Assembly: GCF_963082655.1 (NCBI RefSeq)
Contig: NC_081553.1
Coordinates: forward strand, 191,273,732-191,337,731
Source: Stomoxys calcitrans
Taxonomy: Eukaryota > Arthropoda > Insecta > Diptera > Muscidae
DNA length: 64,000 bases
Direction of reading: 5' to 3'
Position 1 is the first letter of the stretch, and each line of letters starts with the position of its first letter. Positions 21,037 through 33,609 of this stretch are shown one piece after another. The translations under genes and the position numbers were made by a program. The notes under the pieces were generated by a model. The model had not been told where the DNA came from, made no database searches, and saw nothing but the letters and a program-made list of their open reading frames with translations.

Positions 21037-21246
21037 TGCAAATGCAAATTTTACCCATGAACATTCTGCTAAGGAACTGGGGCAAACTTTTCACATATCA
21101 ATGAGTTCTATCCGCTTGAAGTTTAAGCTGAATGATAAGAGGCCTCCTTTTTATAGCCCAGTCCAAACGCAATGCGACACCTCTTTGGGGAGAGGTTTTT
21201 ACATGGCATATTACCTCACAAATATCGCCAACATTAAAAGGGGATA
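21037..21246 (-). mobile_element. SINE-1 3' part, inverted
   Basis: It starts with the complement of the SINE tail (GCAAATTTTACCCATGAACA) and runs to CGCCAACATTAAAAGGGGA. The tRNA-like head is absent. It joins directly to an inverted LINE-B tail. Confidence 0.8.
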
Positions 21247-21476
21247 GGTTAGGTTAGGCGTAAGTGACAGTCTGTCATCAGACTCAATTAGACGTTTTCA
21301 TCCATTGTGATACCACAGGAACAGAATAAGGAAGATGTCTTCTAAATCGCTTTAAAAGACCCCTTAACTTGCGAATGTTCACATCTGCTAATCAGATTGG
21401 TTGTCAAACAAATAAGAACCTAAAGTGCAATTCCTTCTGACTGCTAGTGCGGGACACACACAGAGAAGGTGTTCTA

Positions 21477-23041
21477 TTGGGTTGCCCAAAAAGTAATTGC
21501 GGATTTTTCATATAGTCGGCATTGACAAATTTTTTCACAGCTTGTGACTCTGTAATTGCATTCTTTCTTCTGTCAGTTATCAGCTGTTACTTTTAGCTTG
21601 CTTTAGAAAAAAAGTGTAAACAAGTAAAAGCGTGCTAAGTTCGGCCGGGCCGAATCTTACATACCCTCCACCATGGATCGCATTTGTCGAGTTCTTTTCC
21701 CGGCATCTCTTCTTAGGCAAAAAAAAGGATATAAGAAAAGATTTGCTCTGCTATTAGAGCGATATCAAGATATGGTCCGGTTTGGACCACAATTAAATTA
21801 TATGTTGGAGACCTGTGTAAAATGTCAGCCAATTCGAATAAGAATTGCGCCCTTTGTGGGCTCAAGAAGTAAAATAGAGAGATCGATTTATATGGGAGCT
21901 GTATCGGGCTATATACCGATTCAAACCATAATAAACACGTATGTTAATGGTCATGAGAGAATCCGTCGTACAAAATTTCAGGCAAATCGGATAATAATTG
22001 CGACCTCTAGAGGCTCAAGAAGTCAAAACCCCAGATCGGTGTATATGGCAGCTATATCAGGTTATGGACCGATTTGAACCATACTTGGCACAGTTGTTGG
22101 ATATAATAACAAAACACGTCGTGCAAAATTTCATTCCAATCGGATAAGAATTGCGCACTCTAGAGGCTCAAGAAGTCAAGACCCAAGATCGGTTTATATG
22201 ACAGCTATATAAGGTTATGGACCGATTTGAACCATACATGGCACAGTTGTTGGATGTCATAACAAAACACGTCGTGCAAAATTTCATCCCAATCGGATAA
22301 GAATTGCGCACTCTAGAGGCTCAAGAAGTCAAGACCCAAGATCGGTTTATATGACAGCTATATAAGGTTATGAACCGATTTGAACCATATTTGGCACAGT
22401 TGTTGGATATCATAACAAAATACTACGTGCCAAAATTCATTCAAATTGGATAAGAATTGCGCCCTCTAGAGGCTTAAGAAGTCAAGACCCAAGATCGGTT
22501 TAAATGACAGCTATATAAGGTTATGGACCGATTTGAACCATACTTGGCACAGTTTTTGGATGTCATAACAAAACACGTCGTGCAAAATTTCATCCCAATC
22601 GGATAAGAATTGCGCACTCTAGAGGCTCAAGAAGTCAAGACCCAAGATCGGTTTATATGGCAGCTATATCAAAACATGGACAGATATGGCCCATTTACAA
22701 TACCAACCGACCTACACTAATGAGAAGTATTTGTGGAAAATTTCAAGCGGCTAGCTTTACTCCTTCGGAAGTTAGCGTGTTTTCGACAGACAGACGGACG
22801 GACAGACGGACGGACATGGCTAGATTGACATAAAATTTCACGACGATCAAGAATATATATACTTTATGGGGTCTCAGACGAATATTTCGAGTAGTTACAA
22901 TCAAAATGACGAAATTAGTATACCCCCATCTTATGGTGGAGGGTATAAAAAGGTATATTTGATTAAAGTTCATTCTAAGTTTTATTAAAAATGCATTTAC
23001 TTTCTTTTAAAAAATCCGCAATTACTTTTTGGGCAACCCAA
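21477..23041 (+). mobile_element. Mariner-type MITE, copy 5, split by H1
   Basis: The left part is 21477-21620 (144 bp) and the right part 22949-23041 (93 bp). Together they make 237 bp, the length of intact copies. TA flanks are at 21475-21476 and 23042-23043. The H1 insertion lies in the A-run after GTGT. Confidence 0.95.
21621..22948 (+). mobile_element. H1 element, complete reference copy
   Basis: The 5' end is CAAGTAAAAGCGTGC at 21621. The palindrome TTCGGCCGGGCCGAA is at 21640-21654, with a subterminal ATACCCTCCACCAT at 21661-21674. About five internal repeats follow, then a short GACAGACGGACGG run (22789-22815), CATGGCTAGATTGAC and the 3' block. The complementary ATGGTGGAGGGTAT at 22933-22946 lies 2 bp from the end. 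Length is 1,328 bp. It has no TIRs at equal distances, no target duplication and no gene. This layout fits a Helentron-associated (DINE/HINE-like) element. The family assignment is inference. Confidence 0.88.
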
Positions 23042-23778
23042 TATACTCTCTTCTTCTTCGATGTCCTCACTTCTGCTACTGCAAAAGTCGTTGCTGGCAA
23101 TCTTCAGTCGATTAGACAGTGACCTGACGGCTACAATGACTGAGATGTCTATTCTAGCCAATGACAGCAAAGCGGTAGACCTCTTCAAGTCTAGATTAGG
23201 CCACATAGTTTTGGCATGCTCACAGCCCCCTCTTTGTGACCATCTATCGTTTGTTGTCCTTCGGACCTGGTTCTGAAAACTTAGCTTACATGTCGCTAGA
23301 GGCATACCCACAGATTTCAGTATCCCTGGAATGTGTAGGGTAGTTCCTAGTCTCGCAAGCTCATCCGCTTTACAGTTCCCTGGGATACCTCTGTGACCCG
23401 GCACCCAGAACAGGTGAATTTAGAACTTTTCAGCCATCTCGCTGAGAGATCTGCGACAGTCGATTGAGGTTTTTGTGTTCAGAAATACTGCCTGGCTGTC
23501 TGAGAAGATATTTATGCCAAACGTCGTTACCACATTTTATCTTAGCCATTCCACGACTTCCTTAATTGCAAGGACCTCTGCTTGATACCTACTGCAATGG
23601 TCGGGTAACCTTTTCGATATGACCAGTTCTAGATCTTTAGAGTACACCCCAAAGCCTAACAGGTCGTTTAGTTTGAAACCATCCGTATTGAAGTCTGTGT
23701 AACTTCTGTTACCAGGGATATCGTAGTTCCAATCGGTTCTATCAGGAATATTGGTACAGTACTTTTTTCCAAAAAAAT

Positions 23779-23945
23779 AGGGGATAACCACCGCTGAATA
23801 TTTGATCTGATGTTCTCGCCAGGACTCGATCACAGGCGTTTAGCGCTGCATTAGCCTCCATAGTAGTTCTGGCTCAATTACGACCCGGCAAATGCAACCG
23901 CCTCAACTTCTAAGAGTACTTTTCGACCAAACCTAACCTAGTCGG
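23779..23945 (-). mobile_element. SINE-1 head fragment and LINE-like remnant
   Basis: Positions 23779-23856 match the inverted SINE-1 head and adjacent body (GGGGATAACCACCGCTGAA to CAGGCGTTTAGCGCTGCATTAG). The rest ends CCAAACCTAACCTA, another tail-like run. Confidence 0.55.
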
Positions 23946-25635
23946 TCTGGTAATACCAAACTCGAATTGAACTGGGGTGGAAGGTTTCCTTTGAAAAGGA
24001 TTTGAAATGTGTATACTTTCCCATAAGTCCACCATCAATCAGTGTTGCAATTTTGTCCATGAGACATTATTGGTTCTCCGCAACAAAGGATTCTGCATCT
24101 CATTGCATTCACTTCTTGCAAAATTCACAACTTTAAACCCAAAGTCATGTTAATTTCAATTTTCTTCAAATTTCATGAAAATAGGTCTTAAGGATATAAA
24201 TCTTTCAATTGCCATCATTACCTGCAACTTGGTAAGCATTGCATTTATCCCCCATATTTGTCTTTCTTAAAATGCAAACGTCGACATTAAAGTTGATAAG
24301 GATAATAAGATGTTAGTTGGCCAGGCAAAATATCTGTCTCTGGGCTCTATGTGTTAATAAATATGGATTTTAGCAAACACAAGCAGGCACACTAATTCAC
24401 TCTACCTCTATCGCACATACTTTAGGGTTAGTTATTAACATAATTTTCTATGCAATGTGAGAGTAGAAAGTGGCAAGTGGAAAGGTTAGTATGACTTGGA
24501 CCACTCACATCCAAGGCATATGCACTTAACACACCCTCACATATATACTATATGTGCTTACGATATAAAGAGGCACACTCATACATACATACTTGGAAAT
24601 TATTATTATTTGTAATTCATATTTGCCTTTGCGTTGTCCTTGATTAGCCTCGTTAACATTGGGCTTGGGCATAATTATGTTATGCATTATGCGTTTCTAT
24701 GCCTCTTTTAGTTCTTTGCCATTATGGGCCACATTTATGATACGAACTGGCATGTTGTTGCCATTGTCCTTGTTGTTGTTGCTGTTGCTGTTGCTGCTAA
24801 TGCTGGGTTGCCTGGCAACCTGCTAGGTTGGGTTGCCTAGATGCCTCCTCCAATGTTCGTGTTTTCGAGCAGCAGCAGCAGCATCCTACTTTTCCTCTTC
24901 CTCTAGCTCTGGAGAAGAAACAGACTCAATTTTAGAATTTTTTCTCACAATTAAAAGCAACCTAGTCTATAGTAGCAGCAGAAGGAATGTGGGGCCTTGT
25001 CTTGCCTAGCCTGCATTCGCAATGAGTTGCTTTACGCATGAATGCGTACCATGTTGCCGGGAAATGTATGTCAATAACAGAGTTTTTCCAAGCAACTTGA
25101 TTTTTTTTCGGCCTTAACAAAACGTGTGCCACACATTCATGGCATCGTAAATTAACAGTCAACGGCGAATTTCATAATCGCAGCAAATGAGAGTGAGCCC
25201 AGACATTCAGGAATTCGAAGGACACCACCACAGAGGCAAGTTATCAAAATTTTGTGTGGCCAAAAAAAAAAGTTGAGACTCATGGTATTTTGGGTAATTT
25301 CAAATGTCTTTTGTGATGAATTAGCTTAGCTAAGGCTGTGCAATCCATTAAACCACTTTTGCAAGTACTTCCTTATTTAGGTCAATGACTTCTTGTGGCC
25401 ATCCAAATGGTCTCTGATGAGTGGCTTAGTATCTCTTTTATCAAAGTTATGCTAAAGGAACAAAAAAACAAACCCCCCTCATATAATGTAAATAAAAAGA
25501 AATGTTAAGTAGATTATCATGCTTTGGATTTATAAAAGGAACAGTGGTGAAGAGAATATTTGAAAGCATTGAAAACAAATGAAAGGAAAATCATTAAAAG
25601 TTATAATAAACAAAACGTAAATAAAGCAAACCAAA
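23946..25635. other. Repeat-poor non-coding island
   Basis: It contains TTGTTGTTGCTGTTGCTG (near 24770) and CAGCAGCAGCAG (near 24870) triplet runs. No frame with a recognised domain appears. It is possibly host intronic or intergenic sequence. Confidence 0.55.
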
Positions 25636-27930
25636 AGTAAAAGACGTAAAGTTCGGCCGGGCCAGCAAAATCGGACAATAAATGCGCATTTTATGGGCCC
25701 AAAACCTTCAACCGAGAGATCGGTCTATATGGCAGCTATATCCAAATCTGAACGATCTGGGCCAAATTAAAGAAGAATGTCGAAGGGCCTATCACAACTC
25801 ATTGTCCCAAATTTTGGCAAAATCGGATAATAAATGCGCCTTTTATGGGCCCAAAACCTTAAATCGAGAGATCGGTCTATATGGCATCTATATCCAAATC
25901 TGGACCGATCTGGACCAAATTGCAGAGAGCAGTCAAAGATCCCTACATAACTCCATGTCCCAAATTTTGGCAAAATCGGACAATAAATGCGCCTTTTATG
26001 GGCCCAAAACCTTAAATCGAGAGATCGGTCCATATGGCAGCTATATCCAAATCTGGACCAAATTGCAGAGAGATGTCGAAGGGCTTATCACAACTCTCTC
26101 TCTCAAATTTCAGCAAAATCGGCTAATAAATGAGCTTTTTATGGGCCCAAAACCATAAATCGAGAGATCGGTCTATATGACAACTATATTAAACCCAGGA
26201 CCGATCTGGACCTTCTGGATATTGAAGAAGGAAATCGAAGGGCCTAACACAGCTCACTGTCCCAAATTTCAGCAAAATCGGATAATAAATGTGGCTTTTA
26301 TAGGCCTAAGACTCTAATTCGGCGGATCGGTCTATATGGCAGCTATATCCAAATCTGGACCGATCTGGTCCAAATTGAAGAAGGAAATCAAAGGGCCTAA
26401 CACAGCTCACTGTCCCAAATTTCAGCAAAATCGGATAATAAATGTGGCTTTTATGGGCCAAAACCTTCAATCGAGAGATCGGTCTATATGGCAGCTATAT
26501 CCAAATCTGGACCGATCTGGTCCAAATTGCAGAAGGAAATCAAAGGGCCTAACACAGCTCACTGTCCCAAATTTCAGCAAAATCGGATAATAAATGTGGC
26601 TTTTATGGGCCCAAAACCTTCAATCGAGAGATCGGTCTATATGGCAGCTATATCCAAATCTGGACCGATCTGGTCCAAATTGAAGAAGGAAATCAAAGGG
26701 CCTAACACAGCTCACTGTCCCAAATTTCAGCAAAATCGGATAATAAATGTGGCTTTTATGGGCCCAAAACCTTCAATCGAGAGATCGGTCTATATGGCAG
26801 CTATATCCAAATCTGGACCGATCTGGTCCAAATTGAAGAAGGAAATCGAAGGGCCTAACACAACTCACTGTCCCAAATTTCAGCAAAATTGAAAAATAAA
26901 TGTGGCTTTTATGGGCCCAAAACCTTCAATCGAGAGATCGGTCTATATGGCAGCTATATCCAAATCTGGACCGATCTGGTCCAAATTGCAGAGAGAAGTC
27001 AAAGATTCTAACACAACTCGCTGTCCCAAATTTCGGCGGCATCGGATAATAAATGCGTCTTTTATGGGCCTAACACCCTAAATCGGCAGATCGGTCTATA
27101 TGACAGCTATATCCAAATCTAGACCGATCTGGTCCAAATTGAAGAAGGAAATCGAAGGGCTTAACACAGCTCACTGTCCCAAATTTCAGCAAAATCGGAT
27201 AATAAATGTGGCTTTTATAGGCCTAAGACTCTAAATCGGCGGATCGGTCTATATGACAGCTATATCCAAATCTGGATCGATCTGGTCCAAATTGAATAGA
27301 AATGTCAAAGATCCTAACACAACTCACTGTCCCAAACTTTGGCAAAATCGGACAATAAATGCGCCTTTTATGGGCTCAAAACCTAAATCCAGAAATCGGT
27401 TTATATGGCAGCTATATCCAAATCTGGACCGATCTGACCCAAATTGCAGAGAGATGTCGAAGATTCTCACACAACTCATTTTCCCAAATTTTGGCAAAAT
27501 CGGACAACAAATGCGCCTTTAATGGGCGCAAGACTTTAAATTGAGAGATCGGTCCATATGGCAGCTATATCCAAATCTGGACCGATCTGGTCCAAATTGC
27601 AGAGAGATGTCGAAGATCCTGACACAACTCACTGTCCCAAATTTCGGCGACATCGGACAATAAATGTGGCTGTTATGGGCCTAAGACCCTAAATCGGCGG
27701 ATCGGTCTATATGACAGCTATATCCAAATCTGGACCGATCTGGTCCAAGTTGAAGAAGGAAATCGAAGGGCCTAGCACAGCTCACTGTCTCAAATTTCAG
27801 CAAAATCGAATAATAAATGTGGCTTCTATGGGACTAAGACCCCAAATCGGCTGATCGGTCTATATGGGGGCTATATCAAGATATAGTCCGATATAGCCCA
27901 TCTTCAAACTTAACCTGCTTGTAAACAAAA
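25636..27930 (+). mobile_element. H2 element with about 15 internal repeats
   Basis: After a shortened 5' end (GTAAAGTTCGGCCGGGCC) it consists of about 15 units of about 153 bp. Each carries ATCGGTCTATATGGCAGC, CAAATCTGGACCGATCTGG, TCACTGTCCCAAATTTC and TTTTATGGGCCC. Several frames stay open across units because 153 is a multiple of 3 (MAAISKSGPIW repeats every 51 codons). The microsatellite and 3' block are absent. Confidence 0.85.
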
Positions 27931-28020
27931 AAATGACCTGTGCAGAGTTTCAGCTCAATATCACTATTTAAAGACTGTAGCGTGATTTCAGCAGTCTAAT
28001 CTGACTCATATTTTGGTCAG

Positions 28021-28870
28021 ATGCCGGAAGTCCTAAAACAACTCTCTTTTAAAATTTCAAAGAAAGCAGGTAATAAAGAAAGATTTGATGGGCTTCAGAC
28101 CCTTCACCTGGGAAATCATAATGTCCCAGGGTGTGATGAACTCTCGGGAGTTGGAGCGATCCAGCTTTATGAAACGGATGAAGAGGATGTCCACTGGAAC
28201 CTCAATACCTGGTGGAGCGGCTGGTACCTCGCAGGGGGACAAGCGGAAAGTACAGAAGACGAACGAGCAGAAACCAGAAGAAGGCTACAAACGCTCATTA
28301 CGGTATCTGAGGAAGATGGAGGGTCTAGAGCTATCCACTCTGACAAACTGTGAAAAGCGCTTGATGAGCAAGCATAGGTTTCACACCAGCAAGCTCTAGT
28401 CTATAATGAACACTACTGTCGTGGAACGTATGCGACCCTCTGCTACAATACATCGGACGACATCGGAACTGATACCGTGCAAACACTACAACTGGAAATG
28501 TCACATACGCTACAGACAAGGCCGAGGCCGCCAGTGGAAATACCGCCTGCAAAACACCAGGCCCAGAAAAGGGCATAACTATTAAGTGGAGGCATTTCTT
28601 TGATCCTGCCTCTAGAACCAGAAAGGGTGATCGGGAGGTGTCCTCCCGGCAAAGGTACATCACTTAAATGACAAGTCCAATCCAGGGAACAAGCGGCAGC
28701 GATGTGGCGATGCAACGGCCATGCGAAAGGGCCAAGTAAATGGTCAGCTTGTCTTCAGCGCATGAACTACAGGTGGCTATCCTGGACCGGATCAGTACTG
28801 AAGGCCGGCTATCCATTGAAAGATGGTTATAAATCGAAGAGAATATTCTCCGAGCTCTATAGGTAGCCAT
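28021..28870 (+). pseudogene. Possible LINE ORF1-like relic
   Basis: Two overlapping frames run from about 28085 to 28399. Further broken frames continue to 28870, where a piece reads LQVAILDRISTEGRLSIERW. This combination of a basic, Pro/Gly-rich segment and a short acidic-aromatic tail resembles fly LINE ORF1 or region-0 proteins, but I see no CCHC knuckle. Function is uncertain, and it could equally be another unclassified repeat. Confidence 0.35.
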
Positions 28871-29151
28871 TGAAAAATTTGAGTCCCATATTGTCGTGAT
28901 TGGTCTGTATATATATTTTATAGTTTTTGGGGGTAGGGCGGACCCTCTAGGTACCCCATCCGAAATTTGGATACCAAATTTTTGTTTTTAGGTTACGATA
29001 AGAAAGCACACACACATTTCACTTAAATCGCACTACCCATCTCCGAGATCCGGCGTTTCTGAAAATTAGGGTAAGGGGGAGGGTTCGCCCCCCTTCCGGA
29101 TATCAAAAATTTTTGTGCCCTATTTTCACCAAGAGATCATCTAATTCATTT
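28871..29151 (-). repeat. Repeat R fragment, inverted
   Basis: It contains GAGTCCCATATTGTCGTGA, the complement of the repeat R core, plus GGGGGTAGGGCGGACCCTC and CCATCTCCGAGATCCGGC. Its right part (about 29037-29158) recurs at 31511-31636. Confidence 0.65.
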
Positions 29152-31466
29152 TTATACCCTCCATAGGATGGGTGTATACTAATTGCGTCATTCTTTTTGT
29201 AACACCTCGAAATATGAGTCTAAGACCCCAAAAAGTATATATGTTTTTGACCGTCGTGACATTTTAAGTCGAACTAGCCATGTCCGTCCGTCCGTCCGTC
29301 TGTCTGTCTGTACTTCCGTCCGTTTGTCTGTCGAAAGCACGCTAAGTTTTGAAAGAGTAGAGCTAGCTGCTTGAAATTTTGCACAAACACATTGTTATTA
29401 GTGTAGCTCGGTTGGGATTGTAAATGGGCCAACAACTGTGCGAAGTATGGTCCAAATTGGTCTATAACCTGATATAGCTGCCCTATAAACCGATCTTGGG
29501 TCTTGACTTCTTGAGCCTATAGAGGGCGAAATTCTTGTCCGATTTGACTGAAATTTTGCACATAGTATTTGGATATCACTTCCAACAACTATGCGAAGTA
29601 TGGTCTAAATCGGTCTATAACCTGATATAGCTGCCATATAAACCAATCTTGGGTCTTGATTTCTTTAGCCTCTAGAGGGCGCAATTCTCGTCCGATTTGG
29701 CTGAAATTTTGCACAAAGTGTTTTGATATCACTTTTAATAACTGTGAGTAGTATGGTCCAAATCGTTCCATAACATGATATAGCTGCCCTATGAACCGAT
29801 CTTGGGTCTTGACTTCTCGAGCCTCTAGAGGGCGCAATTCTTCTCCGATTTGACTGAAATTTTGCACAAAGTGTTTGGATATCGCTTCCAACAACCGTGT
29901 CAAGTATGGTCGAAATCGGTCCATAACCTGATATAGCTGCCATATAAACCGATCTTTGGTCTTGACTTCTTGAGCTTCTAGAAGACGGAATTTATATCCG
30001 ATTGGACTGAAATTTAGCACATAGTGTTTGGATATCATTTTCAACAACTTTGCGACGTATGGTCCAAATCGGTTCATAACCTGATATAGCTGCCATATAA
30101 ACCGATCTTTGCTCTGGACTTCTTGAGCCTCTAGAGGGCGCAATTCTCATCCGATTTGACTAAAATTTTGCACATAGCGTTTCGATATCGCTTCCAACAA
30201 CTGTGCGAAGTATGTTCGAAATCGGTCTATAACCTGATATAGCTGCCATATAAACCGATCCTGGGTCTTGACTTCTTAAGCCTCTAGAGGGCGCAATTCT
30301 TGTCCGATTGGAATGACCTTTTGCATGACATGTTTTGTTGTGATATCCAACAACTGTGCGTAGTATGGTTCAAATCGTTCCATAACCTGATATAGCTCCC
30401 ATATAAACCTATCTTGGGTCTTGACTTCTTGAGCCTCGATAGGGCGCAATTCTCATCCGATTTGGCTAAAATTTTGCACATAGCGTTTCGATATCGCTTC
30501 CAACAACTATGCGAAGTATGTTCGAAATCGGTCTATAACCTGATATATCTGTCATATAAACCGATCTTGGGTCTTGACTTCTTGAGCCTCTAGAGCGCGC
30601 AATTCTTGTCCGATTTGGCTGAAATTTTGCACAAAGTGTTTTGATATCTTTTTTAACAACTGTGAGTAGTATCGTGCCATAACATGGTATAGCTGTCATA
30701 TGAACCGATCTTGGGTCTTGACTTCTCGAGCCTCTAGAGGGCGCAATTCTTATCTGATTTGACTGAAATTTTGCACAAAGTGTTTGGATATTGCTTCCAA
30801 CAACCGTGTCAATTATGGTCGAAATCGGTCTATAACCTGATATAGCTGCCATATAAACCGATCTTGGGTTTTGACTTCTTGAGCCTCTAGAGGGCGCAAT
30901 TCTCGTCCGATTTGACTGAAATTTTGCACATAGTGTTTTGATTTCACTTCCAACAACTGCGTTGAGTATGGTTCAAATCAGTCCATAACCTGATATAGCT
31001 GCCACATAAACCGATCTTGGGTCTTGACTTCCTGAGCCTCTAGAGGGCGCAATTCTCATCCGATTTGGCTGAAATTTTGCACATAGTGTTTTGATATCTT
31101 TTTTAACAACTGTGCGTAGAATGGTCCAAATCGTTCCATAACCTGATATAGCTGTCATATAAACCGATATTGGGTCTTGACTTCTTGAGCCTCTAGAGGG
31201 CGCAATTCTCGTCCGATTTGGCACAAATTTTGTACCACGGTTCCTCCCATTGCCATCAACATACGTGTGCAATATGGTCAGAATCGATCCATATTATATG
31301 ATCCCCCGATTTTGCTTCTTGAGCCCCGAATCGTACTATAACTTGATATAGCTCCTCCTCCGTGCTTATTCATTATTCTTTATACGGCGTAAAGAACTCG
31401 ACAGATGCGACCATGGTGGAGGGTATATAAAATTCGGCCTGGCCGAACTTAGCACGCTCTTACTTG
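29152..31466 (-). mobile_element. H1 element, long inverted copy with about 12 internal repeats
   Basis: The minus strand starts CAAGTAAGAGCGTGC at 31466, with a palindrome variant (TTCGGCCAGGCCGAA) and ATACCCTCCACCATGG. About 12 units of about 153 bp follow, then the microsatellite (29283-29330 on plus as GTCC units) and terminal CCTATGGAGGGTATAA at 29152. Flanking sequence is a tandem duplicate, and the second copy (31630-31650) gives the empty site. Open frames are repeat translations (AKFQSNxxRIAPSRG every 51 codons). Confidence 0.9.
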
Positions 31467-31680
31467 TTATACATAAAAAGAAGAAGACTAGGTACTGCAA
31501 GGCTCTTTCAGTGAACTTGCCATCTCCGAGATCTGGCATTTCTGAAAATTAGGGTAAGGGGGAGGGTCCGCCTCCCCTTCAGATATCAAAAATTGTTGTG
31601 CCCTATTTTCACCAAGAGATCATCTAATTCATTTTTATATTTAAAAAGAAGAAGACTAGGTACTACAGGGCTGTTTCAGT
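31467..31680. repeat. Second copy of the H1 flank, holding an unoccupied site
   Basis: AAAAAGAAGAAGACTAGGTA occurs at about 31474 and again at 31645. The stretch CATCTCCGAGAT to TTCATTTTTAT lies at about 31511-31636 and matches 29037-29158. A unit of about 170 bp was therefore duplicated, and only the first copy carries the H1 element. Confidence 0.8.
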
Positions 31681-33609
31681 GAACTTGTCCTTACAATATG
31701 CATGCTGTTGCAGAGGCAGATGTTTGCATAAAATATTTGAAGATCTGCAGCCCCTCCTTAGACCAGGTAATTCTGTTAACCACCATAAGCGTCGTTATTT
31801 GCCCCTAGATCTGATTCAAGGACATGCAAACTCAACCAAGTCGTTCAAAAGTGTTTGTAATCCGCTTGACCACCATATCAATTACCTCGACAATTCGATT
31901 TTCCTTAAGGCCTACAAGAGATAGCCGGAGCTTATCCCAATCCGCTTTCTTTGCTCATAAACAAAACATTCAGATTTCCTTATTGAAGCTGTTATCATTC
32001 AAGGCTTCCCAGTCACATGTTCTTCCTTTAGAACCTCCGATACAAAGGTGACATCCTGTACCTTCTGCCTATTCCTGGTAATAAAGTTCGATCTATATCC
32101 TTTGATACAAATCGCCTGATTGCAACTTATAATGCATTCGATAAGTGGCTCAACCCTTTCATTAACATCTGAACTTCCTCATAACTGCTAATGGGCATTA
32201 TCATCATCACCCACAAACTTCAGTTCGTCATGCCTGCCGAAGCGACGTCAAAGTGCCCCTTAAGTTATGAAGGTTGAATGCCAAGTTACTATAGTGCCAA
32301 GGTTATTCGATATTTGCTCAAATTACCAACTGGGGCCGCATGGCTAATTGCAGCTCTTCATACGCAAAAACAGCATAAACTTTAACCAGATTATGGGCAT
32401 AACTTGTGTGTCAATCATAATGGTATGGGTTAAGTAAATGATTTTCTATTGATACTCCTGATGAGCTAACTGATTATTTACATAACTGACAGCCTTTGTT
32501 TACCTGATTGATTACACACACACACACACACACACATCTATATGTATACTCGTATGTTGCATACATGTTATGTGTGACTTGCTACGCTAATTGTTTGACT
32601 AATTGTTTGTCTTTTACGGGTTTTACTGCTCTCTGACGTCAGTTTGATGCCACAAATAGACGTCAAAGGTGATAATTGATTAGTTTGTGTAAGACAAATT
32701 TCTTCATTGGAAATTTGTCACATTGCATGATCTCTCTTTATCGATGGATACCATTTTATTACGTCCTTAACAGAATAAACACCAATGCCAAAAACTAATG
32801 AATGATAGGAATTTTCAAGGTTAAGTCATTGGCCGCCGCCTTCTGGGGTATGCTATGTGTTTGAGGAAATCGTCACCACCAGTTATAAATAGTGGACCAA
32901 AGGAAAAGTAATAAAACAAAAACCAACTCAGCGAAGCCATATGGCTTTAATGACATGTAGCGGAAATGTTGTCTTTGACACCATGGCCTAGCGATATGTG
33001 GACGTTTGCTAATGACGGCAAGAAGACACGACACATTGCACACACTCCGTCTAATGAGAAAAGTGTCTGAGCAAAGTGCCATCTTTGTTGGCATATGGTG
33101 GTAATGTTGACAAAATTAGCCATTTTCAGTGTCAATGACTGGTACTGAGAAACATGTGTGTGTATGTCGTCTATGTAGAACATAAGAGTATGCGAAAGAT
33201 GGCCCTACTCCTTAGTCTATTAAAAGGACATTGGCATTAAACTATTAAATGTCTCACACAACAAATGTGGTAAACGTTACAGGGCAGGCACAGTGGTTAA
33301 ATTTCCTAGGAAATTTGACATTATTCGTAGAAAAAAGAAAACAAATATCCTATGGAAATGAAATATTGATCAAATTTCCTTAAGAAATTACATTTTAACA
33401 AAATTAAGGTAAGATTGAAGATTAAGGTAAACTTTCACCTGATTTGGTTGAAATTTGCCCAAAAACCTTATGACTGACAACATCAGTGCCAAATTTTATT
33501 CGAATTGGTCAATACGGTGTTATAGGCCCACCTAAGTACGATCGCCCTAAGATTGAGGAAGGCAGGTGCCTGGCGCCCCTCAAACTTTGGTCATTCTTCT
33601 GTTCTGCTA
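31681..33609. other. Repeat-poor non-coding island
   Basis: It holds a (CA)n run at about 32514-32535 and a weak repeat-like stretch at 33400-33540 (TGATTTGGTTGAAATTTGCC). No gene is recognised. Confidence 0.55.

Larger units (their letters stand above)
21247..23778 (-). pseudogene. LINE-B ORF2 C-terminus, inverted, with nested MITE and H1
   Basis: On the minus strand it holds an RNase H start with an odd repeat of the Asp motif (SYTDFNTDGFKL), YQAEVLAIKEVVEWL, GHRGIPGNCKADELARLG and the linker SVGMPLATCKLSFQ. The zinc-binding tail follows (NDFCSSRSEDIEEEES, then EHLLCVCPALAV), with a TAACC-type tail at 21247-21260. One Cys of the first CxxC pair reads Arg. The MITE plus H1 at 21477-23041 splits the zinc-binding tail. 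Stops and frameshifts make it inactive. Confidence 0.88.

Noticed and set aside
25636..31466. Regularly spaced repeats that could look like a CRISPR array
   Set aside because: The repeats are contiguous 153-bp tandem units within transposons of an insect genome, with no unique spacers and no cas genes.
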